Source: Clostridia bacterium
GTDB taxonomy: Bacteria > Bacillota > Clostridia > Oscillospirales > CAG-272
NCBI GenBank assembly: GCA_017938205.1
Contig: JAGBCA010000033.1
Span: 1 to 39,423 of the forward strand
Direction of reading: 5' to 3'
Length of the DNA stretch: 39,423 bases
The notes under the pieces: generated by a model
The model's input: the letters and a program-made list of their open reading frames with translations, nothing else
What the model was told of the DNA's origin: nothing
Database searches by the model: none
Position numbers and translations under genes: made by a program
Part shown: piece after piece, positions 22,245 through 31,129 of the stretch
Layout: each line of letters opens with the position of its first letter
How positions within the stretch are numbered: the stretch's first letter is position 1

Positions 22245-23555
22245 TTATCCGTCACGCCGCATTTTTGCGACGAAGAAGCCATCCATTCCATGGATATGGG
22301 GATAGGTGGTCAGCATTCCGTTTTCCGCAGAGAGCTCGCCGAATGCGAAGGGAACGAGAGAAAAATCCGGATGCTCGGCAAGAAAGGCGCTGACGACCTC
22401 GGCATTTTCCTCGGGACGCAGCGTGCAGGTGGAATAAACGAGCGTTCCGCCCTTGGCAACGTAGGACGCGCTCTCGCAAAGGATCTTTTCTTGGAGCGCG
22501 GGGAGTGCTTCTCTGCCCTCCATCACGCGATAGCGAAGATCCGGTTTTTTCCACAAAACGCCGAGCCCCGAGCAGGGAACGTCGCAAAGAACGAAGGGAA
22601 ACGCTTCGCGCTCCTCCGCTCTTGCCTCGGTGGCATCCTGCGGCTCGGCACGGAGGCAAGAAAGACCGAGGCGCACCGCGCTCTCTCGGATGAGAGGAAG
22701 CTTTGACTCATGCAGATCCAAGGAAAGAACCTCGCCGCGATCCTCCATCAGGATCGCACAAAGCAGGCTCTTGCCGCCCGGAGCGGCACAGGTATCCACC
22801 ACTCTTGCTCCCGCCGTGGGCGCAAGGGCGAGGGCGGAAAGCTGACTTGCCTCGTCCTGCACGAAAAACCATCCCTCGGCATAGCCCGGAAGCTTCGTGA
22901 CCGCGATGGGAGAAGGGATACGGACACCAAAGGGAGAATACGCGGTTTTCTCTGCGTGGATGCCCGCTTCGGAAAGTGCGGTGAGAAAATTCTCACGCGA
23001 GATACGGCAGGTATTCACCGCGAGGGTAAGCGCAGGATGCGTAAGAAACGCGGCAAGCAAGCGCTCCGATTCCCCTTCGCCAAGGAGCGAAAGCAAATAT
23101 TTCGCGAGCACAAGCGGCACGCTGTATCGCACGCTGAAATAGCGCGCAGGATTTTTTTCGCGCGGCGGCAGAGGCAGGCTTTCTTTTTCGCGCAGGGCGG
23201 TGCGAAGCACGCCGTTGACAAAGCCGCGCTCTCCCGCGCCCTTTGCAAGTGCAACCGTTTCGCTGACGGCAGCGTAATCGGGAACGCCATCCATATAAAG
23301 AAGCTGGGCAAGACCGATGCGAAGGAGCGAGAGCGCCTTGGGGGATATATCGGCCACGGGGCGCTTCGCGAGTGCGCTGATATAATAGTCGATCGTGATC
23401 CTTCTCTCCACCGTGGTATAGAGAAGCGCCGTTACAAACGAGCGATCTGCTTCGGAAAGAGAGGAAAAAACGGGAGAATTCAAAGAAAGGTTTACATATG
23501 CATCATTTTCCTCGTAAGAACGGAGGAGTTTGACGGCGATCTCACGTGCATTCAT
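22245..23555 (-). CDS. rsmB: 16S rRNA m5C967 methyltransferase RsmB
   Basis: A 436-residue enzyme with an N-terminal NusB-like RNA-binding domain (about 1-130) and a C-terminal Rossmann methyltransferase. The SAM loop is DTCAAPGGKS (254-263). The two catalytic cysteines are Cys328 in VPCSGLG and Cys377 in STCTL. The length is normal for the family. The start overlaps the yugP stop (ATGA), so the two are translationally coupled. Confidence 0.95.
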   Translation of the reverse strand: MNAREIAVKLLRSYEENDAYVNLSLNSPVFSSLSEADRSFVTALLYTTVERRITIDYYISALAKRPVADISPKALSLLRIGLAQLLYMDGVPDYAAVSETVALAKGAGERGFVNGVLRTALREKESLPLPPREKNPARYFSVRYSVPLVLAKYLLSLLGEGESERLLAAFLTHPALTLAVNTCRISRENFLTALSEAGIHAEKTAYSPFGVRIPSPIAVTKLPGYAEGWFFVQDEASQLSALALAPTAGARVVDTCAAPGGKSLLCAILMEDRGEVLSLDLHESKLPLIRESAVRLGLSCLRAEPQDATEARAEEREAFPFVLCDVPCSGLGVLWKKPDLRYRVMEGREALPALQEKILCESASYVAKGGTLVYSTCTLRPEENAEVVSAFLAEHPDFSLVPFAFGELSAENGMLTTYPHIHGMDGFFVAKMRRDG

Positions 23556-24256
23556 CGGCTATTCCTATGTAACATGGCGAGCAAGCGCAGCAGCTGAAGA
23601 ATGGAAACCAAAAGGCTTGCCACGTAGGTCATTGCGGCGGCGGAGAGCACCTTTTTTGAATCCGAGATCTCGCGGGACGAAAAATATCCCATCCCCTCCA
23701 TCGCGCAAAGCGCACGGCGCGAGGCATCAAACTCGCAGGGGAGGGTTGCCAGCTGAAAAAGCGTGGTGACCGAAAAAAGGCCGACACCCGCCAGCATCAG
23801 ATAATAGCCAAGACCGCCGAAAAGGCCAACGAAGCCCATGATCAGCGAGCCGATCAAAATCAGGATCCACGAGGTGTGGGATGCGAAATTCGCCAAGGGA
23901 ACGAGGCGCGTACGAAACCTCAGGGGTGCATACGCGGTCGCGTGCTGAATGGCGTGGCCTGCCTCGTGCGCCGCAACGCCGATGGCGGCGGCCGTTCTCT
24001 CGCCATACACGCCCTCGGACAAGCGAAGCACGCGTGCGGCAGGATCGTAATGATCGGTCAGATGCCCACGGATGCGCTCCACGCGCACGTCATATATTCC
24101 CGCGCTGTGCATCATTTCAAGCGCGATCTCCTCTGCGCGGCGTCCCGAAGCCAGGGCAACGCGCGAATAACGGCGAAACGCCAGCGAAACACGTACCTGC
24201 GCAACGGCAGCAAGTAAAAAAGCAAGGATGAAAAGAAAATATAATACGTATTCCAT
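23552..24256 (-). CDS. YugP-like membrane zinc metallopeptidase
   Basis: A 234-residue membrane protease of the PF04298 family. A hydrophobic N-terminal anchor (3-22) precedes the zinc motif HEAGH (97-101). Further membrane segments lie at about 126-145 and 150-170, and one at the C-terminus. The family is common next to def, fmt and rsmB in Clostridia; its substrate is not known. The start shares one base with the fmt stop (TGATG), and the stop overlaps rsmB. Confidence 0.9.
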   Translation of the reverse strand: MEYVLYFLFILAFLLAAVAQVRVSLAFRRYSRVALASGRRAEEIALEMMHSAGIYDVRVERIRGHLTDHYDPAARVLRLSEGVYGERTAAAIGVAAHEAGHAIQHATAYAPLRFRTRLVPLANFASHTSWILILIGSLIMGFVGLFGGLGYYLMLAGVGLFSVTTLFQLATLPCEFDASRRALCAMEGMGYFSSREISDSKKVLSAAAMTYVASLLVSILQLLRLLAMLHRNSR

Positions 24257-25188
24257 CAGGAAAGAACCTCTCCTTTTTGAATTTTTCGACCGCGGATATA
24301 ATCCGCCGCCGTCATACGCCCCTTTCCCTCGGGGATCAGATGGGTAATGGAAACCGCGCCGCCGCCGCAGGCAACGGTAATGCTTCCCTCCCCCGACTCC
24401 GAGAGCGAAAGCACCTCTCCGGGTGCGCCCTTCCCCTCTGTGGGAACGGCACGCAGGATCTTGAGCATACGCTCACCCTGCATACAAAACGCCATGGGAA
24501 TGGGATTGACACCGCGGATCAAGGCGCAGAGCTCCGATGCGGTTTTGTTAAAATCCATGCGGCAATCGGCTTTTTCGATCTTTTTCGCATAGGTAGCGAG
24601 CGAATCGTCCTGCTTCACGGGGGTCACCTCGCCCTTTTCCAGCAAGGGGAGCAGACGGCAAAGCATCTCGCCGCCCAGCGCGGCAGAGGTGTCGTACACC
24701 GTCTCAAAGGTATCCTCGGCGCCGATCGGAAAGGCAGACTGCATTAAAATATCGCCCGTATCGAGGCCCGCATCCATCTGCATGAGCGTGACGCCCGTTT
24801 CCTTTTCTCCGTTCATCACCGCGCGCTGCATCGGAGCGGCACCGCGATATTTCGGCAACAGAGATACGTGGACGTTGATACACCCGTATTTCGGGAAGCG
24901 AAGCACGGCCTCGGGCAGGATCTTTCCGTACGCAACAACCACGATCACCTCGGGCGCAAGCTCTGCAAGAAGGGATAAAAACGCCTCGTCACGCAGGGTT
25001 TTCGGCGTATAAACGGGAATACCGCGCTCCAAAGCAAGCGCTTTTACCGCCGTGGGCGTCAGGATCATTTTACGGCCGCGGGGCTTGTCCTCTCCCGTGA
25101 TCGCCGCGGCGATCTCATGCCCGCCCGCAAGCAGCGAGGCAAGGCAGGTAGCCGCGATCTCGGGCGTTCCCATAAAAACGATGCGCAT
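24256..25188 (-). CDS. fmt: methionyl-tRNA formyltransferase
   Basis: A 310-residue enzyme that formylates initiator Met-tRNA using 10-formyl-tetrahydrofolate. The catalytic set is visible: Asn105, His107 and SLLPKYRGAAP (109-119), and Asp143 in LDTGD. The C-terminal OB-like tRNA-binding domain follows from about residue 205. The start is 1 bp from the def stop. Pairing with def is universal in bacteria that start with formyl-Met. Confidence 0.95.
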   Translation of the reverse strand: MRIVFMGTPEIAATCLASLLAGGHEIAAAITGEDKPRGRKMILTPTAVKALALERGIPVYTPKTLRDEAFLSLLAELAPEVIVVVAYGKILPEAVLRFPKYGCINVHVSLLPKYRGAAPMQRAVMNGEKETGVTLMQMDAGLDTGDILMQSAFPIGAEDTFETVYDTSAALGGEMLCRLLPLLEKGEVTPVKQDDSLATYAKKIEKADCRMDFNKTASELCALIRGVNPIPMAFCMQGERMLKILRAVPTEGKGAPGEVLSLSESGEGSITVACGGGAVSITHLIPEGKGRMTAADYIRGRKIQKGEVLS

Positions 25189-25189
25189 A

Positions 25190-25654
25190 TCAGTTATCCT
25201 CGTCCTTCAAGGGGCGGATCTGCACGTCCGTGAAAAGCTTTCCGTCCAAATGATCGCACTCGTGGCAGATGGCTCTTGCCAGAAGCTCCGTTCCGCGAAG
25301 CTCGATCTCCTCGCCCTTTCGGTTCAGGGCGCGCACGGTCACCGCGGCGGGGCGGCTTGTGATGCCCGCCTTGCCGGGAATGGAAAGGCAGCCCTCCGCC
25401 TCCTCCTGATGGCCTGCGTAGGCCACGATCTTGGGATTGATCAGCTCGTGCACCGTGCCGGGCTCGGTTTCAATCACGACAATGCGGCGAAGCACGCCGA
25501 CCTGCACGGCCGCAAGACCGCAGCCGTCATGCTTACGCATGGTTTCCACCATATCGTCAAGAAGCGTGAGCACGCGGGGCGTGATCGCATCCACCGGGCG
25601 GCTGACCTTACGAAGCAGGGGATCTCCTACCTCAACTATCTTTAATACTGCCAT
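25190..25654 (-). CDS. def: peptide deformylase
   Basis: A 154-residue iron/zinc enzyme that removes the formyl group from new proteins. Motif 1 is GCGLAAVQVG (44-53), with Val where Pro is usual; motif 2 is EGCLS (87-91, metal ligand Cys89); motif 3 is HECDH (131-135). The Pro-to-Val change in motif 1 is seen in some active enzymes, so I expect function. It lies directly upstream of fmt and 41 bp after priA. Confidence 0.94.
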   Translation of the reverse strand: MAVLKIVEVGDPLLRKVSRPVDAITPRVLTLLDDMVETMRKHDGCGLAAVQVGVLRRIVVIETEPGTVHELINPKIVAYAGHQEEAEGCLSIPGKAGITSRPAAVTVRALNRKGEEIELRGTELLARAICHECDHLDGKLFTDVQIRPLKDEDN

Positions 25655-25695
25655 AATAAACTCCTGAATTTATACATTTTTTATATCTGTGTCTC

Positions 25696-27939
25696 TCAAA
25701 TGCTCAACGGATTGAGGTCGATCGAGAGAGAAACGTCTCTTTTTTGCGCATATTCCGAGAGAAGATCTCTGAAAAACGAGCGCACGCGCGCATGCAAGCG
25801 GCATTTTATGACCATGCGCAAGCGGTATTTTTCATTCAACTTATACACCTGCGCCTCGAAGGGGCCAAACACCGTCATCGGCAGGTCGGAATACGTGCCC
25901 GAAAGCATTTTTCCGATGCTGTCCGTGAGTGCCTTGCCGCTGCCGAGAAGCACCGCTTCATTTTCGCCCGTGAGAGTGAGCTGCACCATATCGCAAAAGG
26001 GCGGATAGGAAAGCTCACGGCGCAGGGCGATCTCGCCCTCATAAAACCGATCGTAATCCTGCTTGCAGGCAAGACGGATGATCTCGTGCGAGGGGCTATA
26101 GGTCTGGATCACGGCGATCCCCTCCTCACCGGCACGGCCTGCGCGGCCGATCACCTGCGTGAGAAGCGAGAAGGTGCGCTCGGAGGCGCGGAAGTCACTG
26201 ACGTAGAGCGAGGTATCCGCAAGCACCACGCCCACAAGCGTAACGCGCGGAAAATCATGCCCCTTGGTCACCATCTGCGTGCCGAGAAGGATATCTGCCT
26301 TCCCCGCTCTGAAGTCCTCAAGCATACGGTCATAGGCAAGCTTTTGTCCCGTGGTGTCCGCATCCATGCGCATCACGGGCATATCGGGAAGGAAGCGGGA
26401 AAGGTCGCCCTCCACGCGCTGCGTGCCGTACCCGAGGAAGGAAAGCTCGTCACTTCCGCAGGAGGGGCAGACTTTGGGCGGCGGCTCCGTATGCCCGCAA
26501 AGATGACAGAGCAGCTTATTGCCGCCGCGCCCTGCATGATGCGTGAGCGAAACGGAGCAACGCGGGCAGGTGAGAACCTCGCCGCATTTTTTGCAGCTGA
26601 TCTGACTGTGATAGCCGCGACGGTTCAAGAACAGAATGGCCTGCTGCTCCCGGTCATAGACCGTTTTCAGCGCGCCGAGCAATCTCTCGCTGATCGGAGA
26701 GGTGTTGCCGAGCCGCAGCTCCTCGCGCATATCCACGATGACCGCCGTTGGCAGCTTTGCGCCGCCATAGCGCTCGCGCAGAGGCACGAGGGTGTATTTT
26801 CCGTTCTTAGCCTTATAAAAGCTCTCGATCGACGGCGTGGCCGATGCGAGAAGCATAAGCGCATTCGTTTTGCCGCAACGGTAGGCGGCAACGTCTCTTG
26901 CGTGGTATTTCGGATCGCTCTCGGATTTATAGGTATGCTCGTGCTCCTCGTCGATCACGATCATGCCAAGGTTCGGCAGGGGCGCAAAGATCGCGGAGCG
27001 CGTGCCGATCACGAGATCCACCTCACCGCCGCGAATACGGCGAAAGGCATCCAGCCGCTCCCCTTGCGAGAGCGAGGAATGAATGACGGCCACGCGGCCG
27101 CCGTATCTTGTACAAAAAATATGAACGGTCTGGGGCGTTAAGGCGATCTCGGGGACGAGCATGATCACGCTCTTCCCCTCCTCCATCGTGCGATCGATGG
27201 CCTTCATGATCACCTGCGTTTTTCCGCTTCCCGTAATGCCGTACAAAAGCGCGGCCTTCGGCTCGTCCAAAAGAAGAAGCCGCTCGATCTCCCCGTAGGC
27301 GCGGCTCTGCGCCTCGCTGAGGCAGATAGGGCTTCGGTCTCCCTGCGTGCCAAAGCGCGCATAAGGGTTGCGGTATTCCTCCTCCTCGACAAAAACGAGA
27401 AGTCCCTTCTCTATCAAAGCACCGATGTGTGAAAGCGTTACGCCCGGCTGCTCACGAAGAAGGATGCTGTCTGCCTCCTCAATATCGAGAAGGAAGCGGA
27501 GCACCGTTTTCTGCCCCTCGCTTCGCAGGCTCTTGCCCGCAAGAAGCGCCGCGATCTCCTCTCTTGGCTTTGCCAGACGGTAAAGCTTCCTGATACGGAT
27601 GTTCGGCGCCTCCGAGAGCGCGCCCGGAGGCAGGACCGTTTTCACGGCCTCGCCGAAGGTGCAGAGCGTGTATTCCTTTAAAAACAGGCATAGCCCGAGC
27701 ATTTCCTCCGAGAGAGAAAAGCGGTCGTCCAAAACCGCATGCACGGGCTTCACCTTCGTATTTTCACTTTGCTCGCAAAGCTCAACTGCCACGGCGCGGC
27801 GCAGACGGTTCTGCATACCGAAGGGAACGGTGACGAGCGAGCCGCTATGGATCTGCCCGGAAAGAGCCGACGGGCACAAATAGTCAAACGGGCGATCGAT
27901 GGCATAAGGCGCATCCAGGATATATACCTTTACAAACAT
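25696..27939 (-). CDS. priA: primosomal protein N', replication restart helicase PriA
   Basis: A 747-residue 3'-to-5' helicase that reloads the replisome at stalled forks. Order: N-terminal DNA-binding domain (1 to about 105), winged helix, helicase lobe with Walker A GITGSGKT (234-241) and DEEH (330-333), and the zinc insert with eight cysteines at 449, 452, 458, 461, 478, 481, 491 and 494. All expected motifs are present and the length is normal. It is in the classic place between rpoZ and def. Confidence 0.95.
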   Translation of the reverse strand: MFVKVYILDAPYAIDRPFDYLCPSALSGQIHSGSLVTVPFGMQNRLRRAVAVELCEQSENTKVKPVHAVLDDRFSLSEEMLGLCLFLKEYTLCTFGEAVKTVLPPGALSEAPNIRIRKLYRLAKPREEIAALLAGKSLRSEGQKTVLRFLLDIEEADSILLREQPGVTLSHIGALIEKGLLVFVEEEEYRNPYARFGTQGDRSPICLSEAQSRAYGEIERLLLLDEPKAALLYGITGSGKTQVIMKAIDRTMEEGKSVIMLVPEIALTPQTVHIFCTRYGGRVAVIHSSLSQGERLDAFRRIRGGEVDLVIGTRSAIFAPLPNLGMIVIDEEHEHTYKSESDPKYHARDVAAYRCGKTNALMLLASATPSIESFYKAKNGKYTLVPLRERYGGAKLPTAVIVDMREELRLGNTSPISERLLGALKTVYDREQQAILFLNRRGYHSQISCKKCGEVLTCPRCSVSLTHHAGRGGNKLLCHLCGHTEPPPKVCPSCGSDELSFLGYGTQRVEGDLSRFLPDMPVMRMDADTTGQKLAYDRMLEDFRAGKADILLGTQMVTKGHDFPRVTLVGVVLADTSLYVSDFRASERTFSLLTQVIGRAGRAGEEGIAVIQTYSPSHEIIRLACKQDYDRFYEGEIALRRELSYPPFCDMVQLTLTGENEAVLLGSGKALTDSIGKMLSGTYSDLPMTVFGPFEAQVYKLNEKYRLRMVIKCRLHARVRSFFRDLLSEYAQKRDVSLSIDLNPLSI

Positions 27940-27963
27940 CGTCGTTCCCCCTTCTGACGTATT

Positions 27964-28230
27964 TTAGTTTTCCTCCTCGCGCGCCATTTCAAAGCGTCCC
28001 TCAACCATCTTGCTGATCGCGATGCGAACGGCCTTCTGGTCTCTGTATTCGGGATCGATCTGAGAGAAGAGCGATTTATCCGTCTCGCGGTTATCGATCC
28101 TCTTCTGCGCCTTGTTGCGCATAGCAACGTATTCATCCGTTACAATGCGGGCACATTTCGCAACGCCAACCACCAGCTCGTAGCGGTTGAACTTGCCCTT
28201 GGTGAGCTCTTCGATCGTAGGGTACATCAT
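27964..28230 (-). CDS. rpoZ: RNA polymerase omega subunit
   Basis: An 88-residue omega subunit, which helps assemble and stabilise RNA polymerase. It has the family's N-terminal pattern YPTIEEL, KFNRYELVVGVAKCAR and the helix KAVRIAISKMVEGRFEM. It starts with two ATGs; the first is taken because it is closer to the ideal distance from GGAG. It lies between remA and priA. The guanylate kinase gene that usually precedes it is missing. Confidence 0.9.
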   Translation of the reverse strand: MMYPTIEELTKGKFNRYELVVGVAKCARIVTDEYVAMRNKAQKRIDNRETDKSLFSQIDPEYRDQKAVRIAISKMVEGRFEMAREEEN

Positions 28231-28253
28231 AGCTTATATATCTCCATTTCGTT

Positions 28254-28517
28254 TTATTCTTCTTCGTTTTCCGCGTCACTCTCATCGGAGGACAGACGGT
28301 TTGTGATCGTTTCGGCCGCAATGGCGGAGAGGATCACGTGCTCGGAATCGGTGATGATGATCGCGCGGGTGCGGCGACCGCAGGACACGTCTATAATACG
28401 GTTGTCATCCTTTGCATCCGAGATCAGGCGCTTGATGGGCGCGCTGTCCGGGCTTGCGATCGCAACGATGCGGCTTGCGGACACCATATTGCCAAAGCCA
28501 ACGTTGATAAATTTCAT
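28254..28517 (-). CDS. remA: RemA-like regulatory protein (DUF370)
   Basis: An 87-residue DNA-binding protein of the RemA family. In Bacillus subtilis it activates matrix and osmoprotection genes. The start is [12 protein letters not shown], with GGAGG 6 nt upstream; an in-frame open stretch further upstream overlaps yicC and is not used. The core [23 protein letters not shown] is intact. The C-terminal tail ([12 protein letters not shown]) is acidic. It lies 13 bp after yicC. Confidence 0.92.
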   Translation of the reverse strand: MKFINVGFGNMVSASRIVAIASPDSAPIKRLISDAKDDNRIIDVSCGRRTRAIIITDSEHVILSAIAAETITNRLSSDESDAENEEE

Positions 28518-28530
28518 ATTCTGCCTCCGC

Positions 28531-29415
28531 TTATTCGATATTCTGGATCTGCTCGCGCATCTTCTCCAGCTCGCCCTTGATATTGACGACGAGACGGGCA
28601 ATGGCGGCGTTGTTTGCCTTCGAGCCGATGGTGTTGGTCTCTCGATTGAGCTCCTGCATCAAAAAATCCAGCTTTCTTCCCGACGGCTCGGGAAGCGCCG
28701 CGATCTGCACGAAGGCATCAAAATGCGAGCGCAGACGGACGAGCTCCTCGTCGATCGCGACCTTATCCGCCCAGATGGCACACTCGGTGAGCAGGCGGTT
28801 TTCATCCACCGCCACCTCGGCCTCTCCGAGAATGGCGCGAATGCGGCTCTCCAGCTTATCCCGATAACCAACGGTATCCTTTTTCGAAATCTCCTCGATC
28901 TCGGACACGAGCGTCTTTACGCCCTCAAGCTTTGCAAGGATATCGGCGGCAATGCGCGCGCCCTCGCTCTCACGCATGGATACAAAGTCAACGAGCGCCG
29001 CATCCAATACGGGACAAAGCCATTCCCAAGCCTTATCCAGATCCTCGGCGGCACGCTCACGGCGGAAGATGTCCGACTGCCGTGCCACGCTCATGACGGT
29101 AATATCATCTCTGAGCTTATACTCATCCCGCAGGCGGTACAGGCATTCAAGATAGGAGGAAAGAACGCCCTCATCCAAGGCCATGGCACCGTCCTCACGG
29201 CTTTTTTCCTCCACGCTGACGAAGATATCCACCTTGCCGCGAAGGATGCCTTTTTTCTGCACGTGCCCCTTGATCCTCTCTTCGAGGAAGAGATAGGTGC
29301 GCGGCAGCTTTACGCTCGCATCAAAAAAGCGCGAATTTACACTTTTGATTTCCACCGTAACGGTTCTTGCTTCGCCCTCGACCACGGCGCGGCCAAAGGC
29401 GGTCATGCTCTTCAT
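28531..29415 (-). CDS. YicC-like endoribonuclease
   Basis: A 294-residue protein of the YicC/YloC family, RNases that have recently been linked to turnover of small RNAs and mRNA. The N-terminus [10 protein letters not shown] and the C-terminal block [18 protein letters not shown] (here with MQELNRE) are typical. The start is ATG; a GTG one codon upstream is possible, and the ribosome site is weak in both cases. It is between nrdR and remA, as in other Bacillota. Confidence 0.9.
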   Translation of the reverse strand: MKSMTAFGRAVVEGEARTVTVEIKSVNSRFFDASVKLPRTYLFLEERIKGHVQKKGILRGKVDIFVSVEEKSREDGAMALDEGVLSSYLECLYRLRDEYKLRDDITVMSVARQSDIFRRERAAEDLDKAWEWLCPVLDAALVDFVSMRESEGARIAADILAKLEGVKTLVSEIEEISKKDTVGYRDKLESRIRAILGEAEVAVDENRLLTECAIWADKVAIDEELVRLRSHFDAFVQIAALPEPSGRKLDFLMQELNRETNTIGSKANNAAIARLVVNIKGELEKMREQIQNIE

Positions 29416-29428
29416 CACTTTTGCATTC

Positions 29429-29887
29429 TCACTTTTCTTTATTGCTTTTTTTGTTCAGCCGACGGATCTCCTGCATAAAGGAATCAATGTCTCTGAACTC
29501 ACGGTACACCGAGGCAAAGCGGATGTAGGAAACGATGTCCCGCTCACGAAGCTTGGCAAGCACCATCTCGCCGATCTGCTTTGAGCTGATCTCCGTCACG
29601 ATCGCGTTCTGCAGATCCGACTCGATCTCATTCGCAATATCGTCCGCATCCACGGGACGCTTCTGGCAGGCGCGCTCGATGCCGAGCTTCAGCTTATGCT
29701 TATCAAAAAATTCCCGATCGCCGCTACGCTTGACGACTGCGATCGGCACGGTGTCCACCACCTCATAGGTAGTGAATCTTTTGCCGCAGAAGACACATTC
29801 TCTTCTGCGCTTAATACTGGACTCCTCCTCCACCGGCCGCGAATCAAGCACGCGGGAATCACGATGGCCACACGACGGGCATTTCAT
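29429..29887 (-). CDS. nrdR: transcriptional repressor NrdR
   Basis: A 152-residue ATP/dATP-sensing repressor of ribonucleotide reductase genes. It has a zinc ribbon with Cys3, Cys6, Cys31 and Cys34 and then an ATP-cone. The start is the ATG of MKCPSCGH, which matches the family; longer in-frame starts add residues not found in NrdR. It is the first gene of the housekeeping operon. I found no NrdR box in this window, so its targets lie elsewhere. Confidence 0.95.
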   Translation of the reverse strand: MKCPSCGHRDSRVLDSRPVEEESSIKRRRECVFCGKRFTTYEVVDTVPIAVVKRSGDREFFDKHKLKLGIERACQKRPVDADDIANEIESDLQNAIVTEISSKQIGEMVLAKLRERDIVSYIRFASVYREFRDIDSFMQEIRRLNKKSNKEK

Positions 29888-29941
29888 ACCTTGGCTCGTT
29901 CCTTTAAAAGATCTCAAATTTCCCCATTTTGGGGTATACCT

Positions 29942-29970
29942 ATTTTAGCACAAATATTTATAAAAGTAAA
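29942..29970 (-). promoter_or_regulatory. promoter of the nrdR-to-rsgA operon
   Basis: TTTACT (29965-29970) and TAAAAT (29942-29947) on the minus strand with a 17-bp spacer. A small hairpin CCCC-N5-GGGG (29922-29934) lies near the start of the message. No other clear promoter was seen before the terminator at 19727, so about 10 kb may be one transcript. Confidence 0.65.
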
Positions 29971-30014
29971 GACTTTTTAAAAAATATAGAAAAATTTACA
30001 AAGAAAAAAGGAAA

Positions 30015-30042
30015 CGGCGGCCTGCAGATCAGCAGGTCGCCG
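30015..30042 (-). terminator. terminator of the PAP2 gene
   Basis: An 11-bp stem CGGCGGCCTGC with GCAGGTCGCCG (one G-U pair) around a 6-nt loop, followed on the minus strand by TTTCCTTTTTTC. Confidence 0.8.
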
Positions 30043-30062
30043 AAGAAAAACGGATCAATTTT

Positions 30063-31016
30063 TCACTTTTCTCTTTTTTTGAAGAGATTATCAAGCGCGG
30101 GAATGCGAATTTTTGCAAGTGTTTTAAAGGTCATCGGCCAAAGTGCGCCCGCGAACACGACCATGAGGAAATAACGGATCGAACGGCCGACATATTCATT
30201 GCCGAAGCAGAGGAAATTGAGCGGTGCCTTCAGAACGGATTTGATCAGCAAAACGATCGCAAAGCCCAAAACGGCCTTGATCACCTGCACGTACCAGGTG
30301 GCACGCGTATCAAAGTCACCCGTGATCCTTTCAAGGAAGAAGATCGCAACGAGCCCCATCACCGCACCGAGAAGGGTGCAGGCATTTTTCCTTGCGCTGG
30401 CAAGGTTTGCGGCATCAACGCCCTCGGAGGGATGCAAAAATACGTAAAGCAAAAGGCCGATCGAGAGCACACAGCCGACAACCACAACGTAGGGCATATA
30501 GCAGCGGAAGTTCTCCTCACTCGCGAAGATCGGACGAAGAAGAAGGATCAAAGCAAAGGCAATAGCAAGCGAGGTCAGCACGTCTGCAGGCGTATGCACG
30601 CCAAGGTACATACGGGAAAAAGCAACCAGCACGATGATGACAGCCGATACGATCACCACAAAGCGATGCTTTCTCTGCCCCACGGCAAGGCTGCCGAAGG
30701 TGCCCGTGACATTCTGCGTGTGCCCTGAGGGGAAGGAATATCCCGTGGCGGCCTCTCTAGCGCTTTCCACGATGGTAAAATTTTTATCAATGACCCAGGG
30801 GCGCGGCACCTTGCACATGAGCTTCAGCCCTTGGTTGATCACCGTGCCGAAAAGGCCGCAAAGCAGAGTGAAATACCCCTGCCTTTTATCGATGCACCAA
30901 AAAAAGACGAATCCGAGAACAAGCAGCGTTGTTTCTCCGCCAATCTCCGTGATCAAGGAAAAAAATCCATCTAAAAATGGAGTGCGGATCGATTCAAGAA
31001 AACGCAAGAAACCCAT
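30063..31016 (-). CDS. PAP2 family membrane phosphatase
   Basis: A 317-residue integral membrane protein of the phosphatidic acid phosphatase type 2 family, which dephosphorylates lipid phosphates such as phosphatidic acid or undecaprenyl pyrophosphate. The three motifs are complete: KLMCKVPRP (65-73), PSGH (96-99) and SRMYLGVHTPAD (134-145, with His141 and Asp145). About six to eight hydrophobic segments are present, more than in the smallest family members because of a C-terminal extension. The start is MGFL; an in-frame extension of 35 codons lacks a ribosome site and would run through the upstream terminator region. It is probably a single-gene unit. Confidence 0.88.
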   Translation of the reverse strand: MGFLRFLESIRTPFLDGFFSLITEIGGETTLLVLGFVFFWCIDKRQGYFTLLCGLFGTVINQGLKLMCKVPRPWVIDKNFTIVESAREAATGYSFPSGHTQNVTGTFGSLAVGQRKHRFVVIVSAVIIVLVAFSRMYLGVHTPADVLTSLAIAFALILLLRPIFASEENFRCYMPYVVVVGCVLSIGLLLYVFLHPSEGVDAANLASARKNACTLLGAVMGLVAIFFLERITGDFDTRATWYVQVIKAVLGFAIVLLIKSVLKAPLNFLCFGNEYVGRSIRYFLMVVFAGALWPMTFKTLAKIRIPALDNLFKKREK

Positions 31017-31042
31017 ATTATTTCTCACTTTCGTTATGATTT

Positions 31043-31060
31043 TGCAAATAATTATTTGCA
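31043..31060. promoter_or_regulatory. perfect 18-bp palindrome upstream of the PAP2 gene
   Basis: TGCAAATAATTATTTGCA is a perfect palindrome 26 bp upstream of the PAP2 start. It sits where a promoter would be expected and could be an operator. I could not place convincing -35 and -10 boxes around it. Confidence 0.45.
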
Positions 31061-31080
31061 TTTTTATGCATTTAAAAGAA

Positions 31081-31122
31081 ATTGCCGAGTCGGCACAGAG
31101 AAAAGCGGCGCGGCTCGGCAAT
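31081..31122 (-). terminator. terminator of the aspS-rpiB unit
   Basis: A 9-bp stem ATTGCCGAG with CTCGGCAAT encloses an inner GC-rich hairpin, 7 bp after the rpiB-like stop codon. The minus-strand flank reads TTCTTTTAAA. Confidence 0.75.
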
Positions 31123-31129
31123 TAAAAAA

